Source: Roseiarcus sp963721905
Lineage (GTDB): Bacteria; Pseudomonadota; Alphaproteobacteria; Rhizobiales; Beijerinckiaceae
Length of the DNA: 64,000 nucleotides
Reading direction: 5' to 3'
Assembly (NCBI GenBank): GCA_963721905.1
Contig: CAVRMF010000020.1
Coordinates: 214,852 to 278,851 of the forward strand
Both the position numbers and the translations under genes were made by a program. A model generated the notes under the pieces. That model was not told the DNA's origin, did no database searches, and was given only the letters and a program-made list of their open reading frames with translations. Shown here one piece after another: positions 18,902-27,399 of the stretch. Positions within the stretch are counted from its first letter, which is position 1. Every line of letters begins with the position of its first letter.

Positions 18902-19052
18902 ATCCTTCATCGCGGGCGCGTGGCCGTCGATGCGGCTGCTCAGTGTCGGCTTCGGGTCATTCGCAACTGGGTCGAACCAGTTGCTTTTGGGATAACATGG
19001 CGAGCGTGTCGGCGCCCGGATGACGGCGGGAAACCATGAAGGGGAGGTTGGA

Positions 19053-19586
19053 ATGAGCTCGCAGCGAGTGTCGGGAACCGCCGTGCAACGAACCATTGCC
19101 GTCCTGGGCTCGGCGGTTTTCTTCGTGGTCGCCCCATGTATGCTGGCGGGGCTCGTTCCATGGTCGATCACGGGTTGGCGACTCCGACCGCCGTTCCTTG
19201 GTCTGGAGCTGACGCGCGGCATCGGCGCGATAATGATTCTCGCAGGCGTGCCTGGGCTCGTTGACGCATTTGCGCGTTTCGCGCTGCAGGGTCTCGGCAC
19301 CCCCGCGCCCATCGCGCCGACCCGGAATCTCGTGGTGACCGGTCTCTACCGTTATGTGCGTAATCCAATATACGTCGCGGTCGTTGCCATCATCCTGGGT
19401 CAAGCGGTGCTGATGGGCGATTGGCGCCTCATCGTCTACGGCGCGCTGTTCTGGCTCGCCTGCCACGTCTTCGTCGTGGCGTACGAAGAACCCACGCTCG
19501 AGCGGACGTTTGGGAGAGAGTACGAGGCGTTCCGCGCCGCCGTCCCGCGCTGGATACCGCGGATGACCCCATGGCGGTCGAAATGA
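19053..19586 (+). CDS. Isoprenylcysteine carboxyl-methyltransferase/PEMT-family membrane protein
   Basis: 177-aa membrane protein with four to five hydrophobic segments. The C-terminal signature is TGLYRYVRNPIYVAV followed by YEEPTLERTFGREYEAF and VPRWIP, as in ICMT and phospholipid N-methyltransferase-like proteins that use S-adenosylmethionine. The start at 19053 has GGGGAGG at a good distance. The substrate is unknown; bacterial members often methylate lipids or small molecules. Confidence 0.8.
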   Translation: MSSQRVSGTAVQRTIAVLGSAVFFVVAPCMLAGLVPWSITGWRLRPPFLGLELTRGIGAIMILAGVPGLVDAFARFALQGLGTPAPIAPTRNLVVTGLYRYVRNPIYVAVVAIILGQAVLMGDWRLIVYGALFWLACHVFVVAYEEPTLERTFGREYEAFRAAVPRWIPRMTPWRSK

Positions 19587-19627
19587 TCGGTCGCCCGCGG
19601 TTGTGCGAGCCGCTGCTCGCGACCGGG

Positions 19628-19736
19628 TGTTACGGTGACATGCCCGTAATTACCCTTTCTGATCGCATTTCCGCGTATTACGGTATTGACGGGGCTGTCA
19701 CCGTAATCCCACCGTAATCCTGTCACCGTAATCCAT
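19628..19736. repeat. Cluster of CACCGTAATCC repeats at island edge
   Basis: Three direct copies of CACCGTAATCC lie within 40 bases (about 19699-19709, 19710-19720, 19724-19734), two of them extended to TGTCACCGTAATCC. An inverted TTACGGTGACA lies at about 19630 and a TTACGGTATTGAC at about 19679. They sit exactly where GC content drops and the AT-rich island starts. They could be recombinase, partition or repressor sites, or an integration scar. No integrase gene is nearby. Confidence 0.5.
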
Positions 19737-19795
19737 GACAGTTGAAAATCGAGAGTTGGATGTGCTGGCGCGCCTCAACATACTTATATCGTACA

Positions 19796-20299
19796 TCAAT
19801 TGCTTTGAATGATAGCGTCTACCGAAGTAAACAAAAGATACAGGGTAACTGCGGAAAGAGCAAACAAAAATATCAACCACACAATGGCTCCTGCGTCAGA
19901 GGCAATCTTCGACTTACCAAAACCGTGAAGAACATTGAGATGCCAATTATCAAAGTATGAATAAATATATAATACCAAAAGACCCGCCGAGAACGCCAAC
20001 AAACAGTACATGAAATAGCTATGGGATTTCCTGGCAAGAGCCCAAAGTGCGCCGAGCGTTAAGATATATATCTCAAAATCGAAATACCATCTCGTGAACG
20101 ATCGCAGTCCTAAAGTCACCTTGATGTTTCTTGTATCCAAAACCAAGCCGTCTCGTAGGTATTGCTGGAAACGAGGAAATAGAATCTTTTTCTCATCTCC
20201 AATCATGTACCCATAGATGATTAAGACGACGAGGCTTGAGCCTACTGCAATCACCACAGCGGACGAGATAGGGAAATATCTGGTCACGAAATCTAGCAT
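19796..20299 (-). CDS. Small four-helix membrane protein, unknown
   Basis: 167-aa protein that I do not recognise. Hydrophobic segments fall at about residues 10-32, 73-90, 95-113 and 137-160, with the rest short loops. The base composition is clearly AT-richer than the backbone (for example many ATA and AAT codons), a sign of recent transfer. It is first in a run of small membrane or unknown genes in the island. Confidence 0.55.
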   Translation of the reverse strand: MLDFVTRYFPISSAVVIAVGSSLVVLIIYGYMIGDEKKILFPRFQQYLRDGLVLDTRNIKVTLGLRSFTRWYFDFEIYILTLGALWALARKSHSYFMYCLLAFSAGLLVLYIYSYFDNWHLNVLHGFGKSKIASDAGAIVWLIFLFALSAVTLYLLFTSVDAIIQSN

Positions 20300-20567
20300 G
20301 AGGTTGCGCCACCTATGTCATACGTCTGACGGGTCACTAATCAATCAGGATTCCCTGCGAGCAGTGGATTGAGATTCGGAATAAGGTCGGCGATAGGAAT
20401 ATCACCGCCATCGGCGGTAAAAATCAATGCCTTACCGTCAGGTCCTTTTTTATCTACTTCGTACACAAAGCGAGTTTGATGCCGCATAACATCATTGCCT
20501 CCAGCGTAATCAATGCAACCAACTAGCCAAGGGCGTTGCCCTTGATATCCCTGCGGCTCCTGAACGG

Positions 20568-22260
20568 GGGCGCGGGAGCTGGAGATGTCGGCTACCTTGC
20601 CGAGTTCACCTCGGCGGGGCCTTCCATGAACGCCTTCTATGAGCACCACAAGGACAGCATTCGCTTTCACTATCGCTGCTTCGACCGGATCCTGCTCAAC
20701 GGATTGATCCAGCCGTTTCAGCAGCCCGAAAGGGTCATTGGGTTTTTCGACGCCTACCGACATTTGTACCCGGTGAGCCGGGGCACGTTGCATGGCATTG
20801 CCGATCGCTTTCAGCAGTGGCTGAAGCAGTGGTCGGAGAAGCGCAACGTTCCAGTCCTGGAGGCGCCGAAGGGCCGCCGCGACGAGTTCGTCGAACCGTA
20901 CTTCAAAGACGCCAAGCCCGACGAGGTCGTTGCCGTACTGAAGGCCCGCGAGCCGGCACGCATTATGATCGCCATCGGCGACAGGACGGCAAACCGCTGG
21001 CATCTGCAATTTGCTGAGCGCTGGGTTGTGCAATTCAACTTCTATGTCAACGACGAGCGATGGGGCCGCATGTTCGTGCGCATGTGCCCCTACCTGCCGT
21101 TCTCGGCGCGGATCTGCCTCAACCAGCACCATTGGCTGGCAAACCGCATGCGCGAGGAGGGCATCGACTTTCAGCAATGCTCGAACGCTTTCATGCGGTG
21201 CGCCAGACCCGAGCGCCTGCAAGAACTGGCCGACGAGCTAAGCGCTCGCGACCTCGTCATCTGCGGCCAGAAGTGGCTTGCCTGCTTCACGCCGTTCTTT
21301 ACCCCAGCGGAACGAGAACACGCCGGCTGCCATCATAGGCTGTTCTTCGCCGAGACCGAGTTCTGCGACAATCTCGTCTTCCATCGTCGCGCCGCGCTCG
21401 ACAAGCTCGGCGAACGGCTCCTCGACGCCAATCGGACCATCGGCCAGCCAAACAAGATCACCACGATCTTCGGCCACAAGGTCACCAAGCTGCACCACGG
21501 CAAGCTGCAAACCGAGATCGAGCACATGGACCTCGCCAACCCGGTCATTCGCAGCCATTATCGCAACGGCTTCATCAAGCAGTACGTGCGCGATCACCTC
21601 ATCCTGCGCACCGAGGCCTCGACCAACAACGTCACCGATTACGGCGTCAGGAAGGCCGTCGACAACCTGCCGGCCCTGCGCACCACCCTCTCGGCAATCA
21701 ACGACAATTACTTGAACGTGCAGCAGGACATCGTCGAGACGTTCCTTGATCGAGGGCAATTGCGAAAGCTGGCACAACCGACGATCACCGCCGCCGGAAA
21801 GCGCATTCCCGGCCTTAAGCTCGACAATCCGCGGCAACTCGCGCTCATGCACGCTCTCGTGCGCTTCAGCCACATCGCGGCCGGCAACAGCTTCACGACT
21901 GCCGAACTTCACCCCAGAGTCGTCGACGCCCTCGGCTCCGGCGCCGATCGCTACACCCTCGCTTCGCTGCGCTACGATCTTTCAAAACTTCGCGCCAAGG
22001 GCCTCGTCGAAAAGCTGCCGCACTCGCGCCGCTACCGGCTCCTTCCCAACGGCTACTCGATCTGCCTCGTCTTCCTGAAGCTCTTCGAACGCGTCTACGC
22101 CCCGCTGACCGCCGGCCTCCTCTCGCCCATCAAGGCCGACGCCAGGCTCCACAGCCAACACCGGTCCCAACTCGACCGCCTCTACCAGCGCGTCGTCGAC
22201 GATCTCGACAAGCTCATTCAAGCCATCGGCCTCAAAGCAGCATGACCGCCGCCCCAACGC
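20568..22260. mobile_element. Unclassified 1.69-kb insertion element, 6-bp target duplication
   Basis: The element is bounded by GAACGG at 20562-20567 and 22261-22266. Its removal restores the host gene exactly, so the boundaries are well supported. It carries one plus-strand gene filling nearly all of it. The ends (GGGCGCGGGAGC... and ...GCCGCCCCAACGC) are GC-rich and only weakly similar when inverted, so there are no clear terminal inverted repeats. The composition is much GC-richer than the surrounding island. Confidence 0.78.
20626..22245 (+). CDS. Large protein of unclassified element, candidate transposase
   Basis: 539 aa from the ATG at 20626 (MNAFYEHHKDSIRFHYRCFD). I know this sort of protein only as a recurrent uncharacterised one in proteobacteria. 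I see no standard DDE spacing, no HUH motif and no serine or tyrosine recombinase motif. Notable parts are GRRDEFVEPYF, a Cys/His-containing stretch (CGQKWLACF, AGCHHRLFFAETEFCDN), GHKVTKLHHGKLQTEIEH, and a C-terminal winged-helix-like segment (YTLASLRYDLSKLRAKGLV). As the only gene in a demonstrably inserted segment, it is the best candidate for the enzyme that moves it. Confidence 0.6.
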   Translation: MNAFYEHHKDSIRFHYRCFDRILLNGLIQPFQQPERVIGFFDAYRHLYPVSRGTLHGIADRFQQWLKQWSEKRNVPVLEAPKGRRDEFVEPYFKDAKPDEVVAVLKAREPARIMIAIGDRTANRWHLQFAERWVVQFNFYVNDERWGRMFVRMCPYLPFSARICLNQHHWLANRMREEGIDFQQCSNAFMRCARPERLQELADELSARDLVICGQKWLACFTPFFTPAEREHAGCHHRLFFAETEFCDNLVFHRRAALDKLGERLLDANRTIGQPNKITTIFGHKVTKLHHGKLQTEIEHMDLANPVIRSHYRNGFIKQYVRDHLILRTEASTNNVTDYGVRKAVDNLPALRTTLSAINDNYLNVQQDIVETFLDRGQLRKLAQPTITAAGKRIPGLKLDNPRQLALMHALVRFSHIAAGNSFTTAELHPRVVDALGSGADRYTLASLRYDLSKLRAKGLVEKLPHSRRYRLLPNGYSICLVFLKLFERVYAPLTAGLLSPIKADARLHSQHRSQLDRLYQRVVDDLDKLIQAIGLKAA

Positions 22261-22801
22261 GAACGGAATCCTCGTTACAGGCGCAATAACGGTCTAATAC
22301 TGGTGCGCCACTAACACCTAATCGTTTCACATCCTCTGCATCCATTTTTACTGAAAACGCAAGCTTCCCTGGCTGGTCCGGAAAGATACCTATCCCTGAC
22401 CCTCGTGTCTCAAGCGGCATAGCGCGGAATTGCTCACATTCTCCCCAAATCTTATCGACCTCTGACGAAGTTGGTGAACGAGCAATGAACTTATGGAGTG
22501 CGAAAACATGCGCAGCTGGAATGTGGCCGGTATTTTTGAGCAACAATTGAACAGAAACGAATGCGGCTCCATCTTTGAATGTCAACGGGGCTATAAAGTC
22601 GATACTGTCAATAGCAACCCATGGTCGTTCAACCACCTCAGATAATTTAACCTGACGAAACAATATCATCGCTTGTAGGGCACCAGTAACAACAAGCCCC
22701 GCGAGAAGAACTAATTCAACTAGGCGATCCCAATGCTTGCGAATCCAACCCCAAGTTTTGCAGACCCATTTCCAGCTCATAACCGTCCTTTACTCGCCCT
22801 T

Positions 22802-23497
22802 CTAAATCAGAGAGCTTGGTACTGTAAGCGCAGCCTTTGTTCTGATTGCGATCTGCATATACTCCGCAATCTTGCCATGAAGTTCACGAAACTTCAATAT
22901 GAAACCTTTTATATCTTCGCTGGTATATCTATAATGACCAAGCATGGTGTTGAATGGATAGTTCTCTAGATAGATATGGGCCTCAATATCTTCAAGGTCA
23001 TCTCGAAATGGCTTATTTCTCTTAGTGTTGTAGCCAGCTGGTAAGAGGAAAGCACCAATAGCCTCACCTTCTCTCGATTCAAAATGATGGTCTACGACCA
23101 TGCCATGGGCAATATCGGCTCTTCTTCCTGACGCGTCAGATACAGCTTCCATTAATTGCTTAAATCTGCTCTTTATATCGTCTTTGAAATGTGGCCAGAA
23201 GTAAATTTCAGCAAGCGCCTCCAGCGCTTTCCGCCTTCCGATGCTTGATTCAATGGAACCGAACAAGCGATATACCGCGCGAGACCCTTTTCCATTTTCT
23301 TGTATATCAGCGAATAATATACATAAATAGCTGAGTTCATCCTCCAAATACTCCCAGACTGACAAAGCTTGGCCGACGGCTATCTGAATGGGCTGTACCG
23401 TTGCATCACCTTTTGCGCGAGGCTCTGGCCTATCCCAATACCCTGGAGGGAACAATGGCGGTATCTCTTGCTTTGGCTGCTTCGGTTTCTTCGCCAC
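22802..23497 (-). CDS. Unknown soluble protein with HEPN-like RxxxxH motif
   Basis: 231 aa from a GTG at 23497 (VAKKPKQPKQE); longer starts up to 23614 are possible but look non-coding. The body is helical, with a SIGRRKALEALAEI segment and GRRADIAHGMVVDHHF. The R-x4-H in RRADIAHG is the type of motif seen in HEPN RNases and in many unknown island proteins with an R-(N/D)-x-x-A-H-G signature. The AT-rich composition marks it as part of the island. A toxin or defence role is possible but unproven. Confidence 0.55.
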   Translation of the reverse strand: MAKKPKQPKQEIPPLFPPGYWDRPEPRAKGDATVQPIQIAVGQALSVWEYLEDELSYLCILFADIQENGKGSRAVYRLFGSIESSIGRRKALEALAEIYFWPHFKDDIKSRFKQLMEAVSDASGRRADIAHGMVVDHHFESREGEAIGAFLLPAGYNTKRNKPFRDDLEDIEAHIYLENYPFNTMLGHYRYTSEDIKGFILKFRELHGKIAEYMQIAIRTKAALTVPSSLI

Positions 23498-23691
23498 AGT
23501 GGAGCGCCTCGAATCGACGAGCCAAATCCTATCACAGGAGGTTGATAGGCCAAGGTCGCAAATCACTGTCGATGGCATCCAAAGCCATCTGAGGCGCACT
23601 GAGGGCGCAACCAAAGCGCGCTGGCGAAACAGAAAGAAACCACATTATAGGGGGAACAGTCTTTTGCACTAGTGTACTCGTCCTTATAGCA

Positions 23692-24324
23692 ATGGCTATA
23701 GATCGCGTTTCCGTTGGTAAATTCCTCTCTGACAATAGCGGAGCGGTTACGGCGATTGCCACAATGTTCATCGCGTGGTTCACCCTCACTCTAAAATCCT
23801 CCACTGATAAATTGTAGCGTATCTCCGAACGATCTCTTACTGAGTTGGAGGCTCCATTCCTCTCCATAAAAATCATCGAAACTGGGCTCGTTAAGAAACA
23901 CGGCGAAATTGGTCATGACTTCGAAATCCTTAGTTTCTCCATCGCCAATTACGGGCGTACGCCTGCTTCCCTGATTGAATTGGTAGATAAAACCAAGACA
24001 GTACCTACGGCTGTTTGGCGTGTGCCCGAGATACAGTTGAATTTCAGAAGTCGTAATACCATGCCAAGGGGTGTACTCTCTCCCCCTGGGGATGAGTCCC
24101 AACCATTCATCCGCAATTTGCTCGCAGACCATATGAATGAGTTGGCAGCAGACCCCATCCTGCTCAAGAACAACGATATCTTCTTTTACGGATTCATTCG
24201 TTATGAGACCATCTTCAATGAAAGATTTCGAATGGGGTTTTGTTTCATGTTCGATAGGTATATTGACAGATGGCTGTTGAGCGGCGATTCCAAGCACAAT
24301 TACTTGGAGCGAGAGCCGAACTAG
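23692..24324 (+). pseudogene. TM-anchored unknown protein with in-frame TAG
   Basis: From ATG 23692 the frame encodes a hydrophobic segment (AVTAIATMFIAWFTLTL), then KSSTDKL, then a TAG at 23815-23817. The same frame continues with RISERSLTELEAPFLSIKI and a 159-aa soluble part to 24324. A TGG (Trp) to TAG change would explain this, since a tryptophan is common at this point in such proteins. The soluble part contains FSIANYGRTPASLIEL, like LLKNTGHIPAAHVFAL in the split gene at 20341-22780, so the two are relatives. The downstream ATG 23845 could give a soluble-only product. Confidence 0.6.
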
Positions 24325-24336
24325 TGGCTTTGCCGG

Positions 24337-24600
24337 TCACCCGCCGCCCACCTGCCTATTCGTCGGCGGTTCAAAAACCACCGTCACCCTCCGACTTCCA
24401 CAAGACGGACACATGAGGCGCGACTCCAGCCGTGAGAGCGGAAAATTCGGCCCGCGCGTGCAAACCAGCGTCTCGAGGTCAAGCTGCTTGCGATAGACGC
24501 AGCGCCGCATGGATCTCGTGCCCTCCCAATAGCCATGGGCGCAGCGCATGTGCACCTTCCAGCCGTGGCTGCGCGCGATCCCTAAGGTCTCGACTTCCAT
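24337..24600 (-). CDS. Small Cys-rich unknown protein (zinc-ribbon-like end)
   Basis: 87 aa starting MEVETLGIARSHGWKVHMRC. Cysteines occur in HMRCAHG, RRCVYR, LVCTRG and a terminal LMCPSCGSRR, the last being a zinc-ribbon knuckle. I recall similar short proteins recurring in Rhizobiales genomic islands, with no known function. GC is higher than in the neighbouring island genes. Confidence 0.5.
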   Translation of the reverse strand: MEVETLGIARSHGWKVHMRCAHGYWEGTRSMRRCVYRKQLDLETLVCTRGPNFPLSRLESRLMCPSCGSRRVTVVFEPPTNRQVGGG

Positions 24601-24799
24601 GAGAACAAAGGTGGAACATTGGGCGGCTCTGGTCAAGCCTCCGATGAAGATGGGCGCTCCACTTTGAAAGTGGGAGAAAGTGGGCATCTATGGTCAAATG
24701 TTCGCTTCTCGACCACCTCCAGCGCTCCTCAACAAGCGCGGAAGATCACTATCAGAAAACGGGAGCGCACACAGTTGGACAGATGCGCTCCCGCCTTCC

Positions 24800-25213
24800 C
24801 AACGAGTCGTTTTCGCTTTTGCGGCGCGGTTGGTTATGCTGAAGGGAATGAGGCTGGCGGAGCCGGGGCCGATGGCGAGGGAGCGCGAATGTTCACGATA
24901 GGCGTCGATTTCGGCACCAACTCGGTGCGGGCGCTCGTCGTGCGCTCTTCCGACGGCGCGGAATACGGCAGCCGCGTCGTCGATTATCCCTCCGGGGCGC
25001 AAGGCGTCCTGCTCGATCCGGTGGACGGCCAACTCGCCAGACAGCATCCCGGAGACTATCTGATCGGACTTGAGCAGAGCATCAAGGGCGCCCTCGCCGA
25101 AGCCTCGAAAAAGCGCGATTTCAGTCCCGCCAAGGTCGTCGGCGTCGGGCTGGACTCGACCGGGTCGAGCCCCATCCCTGTCGACCCGACGAACCGGCCC
25201 CTGGCCCTTGCCG
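24800..25213 (+). repeat. Duplicate of the araB 5' region (first copy)
   Basis: About 415 bases match 28583-28993 closely, starting with the shared CTTTTGCGGCGCG leader and running through the first 107 or so codons of the ribulokinase. Within the coding part only about a dozen residues differ. The copy ends abruptly where EI24-like sequence begins. Confidence 0.85.
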
Positions 25214-25374
25214 AGCCGCCCTCCGAGGCGATAGCCCTTCGCCGCCGCCATTCGGGGCAAGTTTACGTTGCGGGCGTGATCATCTCGGGATTGGTCGCCA
25301 TCCCGGTTCTGAACCTGCTTACGCCGCTCTTCGCCACCGCCTTCATGGCGCGCCTTTATAAGCGCGTCGGCTAA
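24890..25374 (+). pseudogene. Chimera: ribulokinase N-terminus fused to EI24 C-terminus
   Basis: 161-codon frame. Residues 1-108 copy the start of the AraB-like kinase (MFTIGVDFGTNSVRALVV, VGLDSTGSSPIPVD). Residues 109-161 (AIALRRRHSGQVYVAGVIIS to LYKRVG) copy the end of the EI24 protein at 16001-16654. Neither half can be functional: the kinase lacks its catalytic domain, and the EI24 part has only its last helix. The clean in-frame join points to a recombination or deletion scar between a former araB copy and a former EI24 copy. Confidence 0.85.
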
Positions 25375-25501
25375 CTCGCGCTCAATGGCGCCGCCCCACG
25401 CGAACATCCGGCCCATTGCCAAGCGGCGTCAGTTGCGCGATTCTTAATATCATATGTATTATGAGCCTGCTTCAGTCGGCGGCATGAGGGGAGGAGAGAC
25501 A

Positions 25502-26275
25502 ATGACGCCGGCGACGCCCGATTTTGCCGCGATCGTGCGATTGGAAGCCGTGCAGAAATTCTTCGGCGCGGTTCAGGCGTTGCGCGACATTGACCTCACG
25601 ATCGGACGCAACGAAATCGTCGGGCTCATCGGCGACAACGGGGCCGGCAAATCGACGCTGATCAAGGTGATGACAGGGGTGCTTGCGCCGACCTCAGGCA
25701 AGATTTTCGTGCGCGACCGCGAGATTCAGCCGAGCGAATACTCCGTCCGCATGGCGCACGACCTCTCGATCGAGACTGTCTATCAGGACAAGTCGCTCGC
25801 GGAAAAGCAGCCGCTTTGGCGCAACTTCTTCGTCGGCCGTCAGATCGCAAACCGCTTCGGTTTTATCGATATCAAGCGCGAAAAAGAAGTCGCGCAGCAG
25901 ATTCTGCTCGATGTCATTGGCTTCCGCGGGCTCGGCATCACGGTCGATTCAACAGTCGCGAACCTCTCGGGCGGCGAGCGCCAGGGCATCGCGATCGGGC
26001 GGGCGATGCACTACAACGCCGACCTCATCGTTCTCGACGAGCCAACGGCTGCGCTCGGCGTCGCGGAGGTTCGCAAAGTGATCGATTTTGTGCGCCGGAT
26101 CAAACAGTCGGGACGCGCCTGCATCTATATCGAGCACAATCTGGCGCATGTGCACGAGGTCGCGGATCGGCTGGTCGTTCTCGATCGCGGACGAATCGTA
26201 TCCGAGCTTATTCCCCGGGACATGACGGTGTCTGAACTCACCGAATATCTGATCGACCTGCAGCACAAGGCGTAA
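25502..26275 (+). CDS. Sugar ABC transporter, ATP-binding protein (FrcA/RbsA-type single domain)
   Basis: 257-aa cytoplasmic ATPase with Walker A GDNGAGKST, signature LSGGERQ, Walker B LIVLDEPTAAL and the switch histidine in IYIEHNLAHVHE. It has one nucleotide-binding domain, half the size of RbsA/AraG, so it presumably works as a homodimer, like FrcA. The start at ATG 25502 follows GGGGAGGAGAG. It is the first gene of an L-arabinose operon, 14 bases before the permease. Confidence 0.92.
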   Translation: MTPATPDFAAIVRLEAVQKFFGAVQALRDIDLTIGRNEIVGLIGDNGAGKSTLIKVMTGVLAPTSGKIFVRDREIQPSEYSVRMAHDLSIETVYQDKSLAEKQPLWRNFFVGRQIANRFGFIDIKREKEVAQQILLDVIGFRGLGITVDSTVANLSGGERQGIAIGRAMHYNADLIVLDEPTAALGVAEVRKVIDFVRRIKQSGRACIYIEHNLAHVHEVADRLVVLDRGRIVSELIPRDMTVSELTEYLIDLQHKA

Positions 26276-26289
26276 GGGGGCAACAGAGG

Positions 26290-27366
26290 ATGGCTGAGCG
26301 GTCAAGCGTGTCGATCCTACAACGCGTCGAGGCGCTGCCGATCATCGTTGTGTTCGTACTGCTGCTCGCTCTGTTCATGTACACGGCGCCGGAGGTTTTT
26401 CTTGCGCCATTCATCTACACGACCTTTCTCTCCACCTTGCCGCCCCTGGTCCTGCTTGCAACCGGCCTGACCTTCGTGATCGGGGCTGGCGAAATCGATC
26501 TCTGCTTCCCGGCGATCATCTCCTTTTCCGGCTTCATCTTCGCGGTCCTGTTCAAGGAATACGATCTCGGCTGGATCGCTGTGCTCGCAGGGCTGGCTTC
26601 CGGCGTTCTGGTCGGCTTCGTCAACGGGGTCATTATCGCCAAGGTCGGCATTCCCTCTTTCATGACGACGCTTGCGACCCAGTTCTTCTGGACCGGCATG
26701 GCGACCGTGCTCTCGGGCGGAAAGTCCTACGCGCTGAGGGGCGCTGAGGAGAGTTCGGTGTGGCAATGGATCGTCGGGCGCCCATTCGCTTCAGTGACGG
26801 GCGTCCCTTGGCTGCAGGAGGTGTCGATTCAGGCGCTTTGGACGGCGATCATCGTCGGCTTTCTATGGCTCATCCTCACCCGCCACCGCTTCGGCGAGCA
26901 CACGCTGTTCATTGGCGACTCCAACGACGTCTCGCGCGTCGTGGGCATCGACGTCGACCGCGAGAAGATCAAGATCTTCACCTTGATGGGTTTTCTCGCC
27001 GCCTGCGCCGCAATCTTGCTGACGCTGGAGAATAAGAACTTCTTCGGCAATCAGGGGCAGGGCTATCTCCTGACCGCAATCGCTTCAGTCCTCATAGGCG
27101 GCACATCGATATTCGGCGGCCGGGCGACCGTCGTCGGCACCTTGTTTGGCTGCTTCATCATCGGCATGATCGAGGCGGGGCTCGTCGCAACCGGCCTCAC
27201 GGGCGCGTGGGTCAGAACGGTGCAGGGCCTCATCTTCCTGATCGCGATTATCTTCTACATGTATGCAAACGAACCGCAGCGTCGGCAGGCGCTCTTCGCC
27301 AGTCTGCGGTCGTTCCAGGGATTCGGCGGTACGCGTACTTCCGAAGAAGGAGGGGTTCGCCGATAG
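26290..27366 (+). CDS. Sugar ABC transporter permease (RbsC/FrcC family)
   Basis: 358-aa inner-membrane permease with about nine to ten helices. Family marks are the GAGEIDLCFPAIISFSGF segment (the usual GGIDLSVG position), NGVIIAKVGIPSFMTTLAT, and near the end LIGGTSIFGGRATVVGTLFG. It forms the channel for the pentose brought by the downstream binding protein. Confidence 0.92.
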   Translation: MAERSSVSILQRVEALPIIVVFVLLLALFMYTAPEVFLAPFIYTTFLSTLPPLVLLATGLTFVIGAGEIDLCFPAIISFSGFIFAVLFKEYDLGWIAVLAGLASGVLVGFVNGVIIAKVGIPSFMTTLATQFFWTGMATVLSGGKSYALRGAEESSVWQWIVGRPFASVTGVPWLQEVSIQALWTAIIVGFLWLILTRHRFGEHTLFIGDSNDVSRVVGIDVDREKIKIFTLMGFLAACAAILLTLENKNFFGNQGQGYLLTAIASVLIGGTSIFGGRATVVGTLFGCFIIGMIEAGLVATGLTGAWVRTVQGLIFLIAIIFYMYANEPQRRQALFASLRSFQGFGGTRTSEEGGVRR

Positions 27367-27399
27367 AGGCGGCCCACAACAGGACAGGGAGAAACGAAC

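Larger units (their letters stand above)
20341..22780 (-). pseudogene. Single-TM unknown protein split by a mobile element
   Basis: The 5' part (22261-22780) encodes a hydrophobic helix at residues 20-42 and a soluble domain with LLKNTGHIPAAHVFAL. The 3' part (20341-20561) encodes GYQGQRPWLVGCIDYAGG to the stop at 20341. Between them lies a 1693-bp element flanked by GAACGG. Joining the halves with one GAACGG copy gives an uninterrupted 246-aa protein reading CNEDSVQEPQGYQGQRPW across the junction. Function unknown; it resembles the soluble domain of the gene at 23692. Confidence 0.8.

Noticed and set aside
20341..21222. 293-codon minus-strand frame across the mobile element end
   Set aside because: Only the last ~70 codons belong to a gene (the 3' part of the split protein); the rest is antisense of the element gene.
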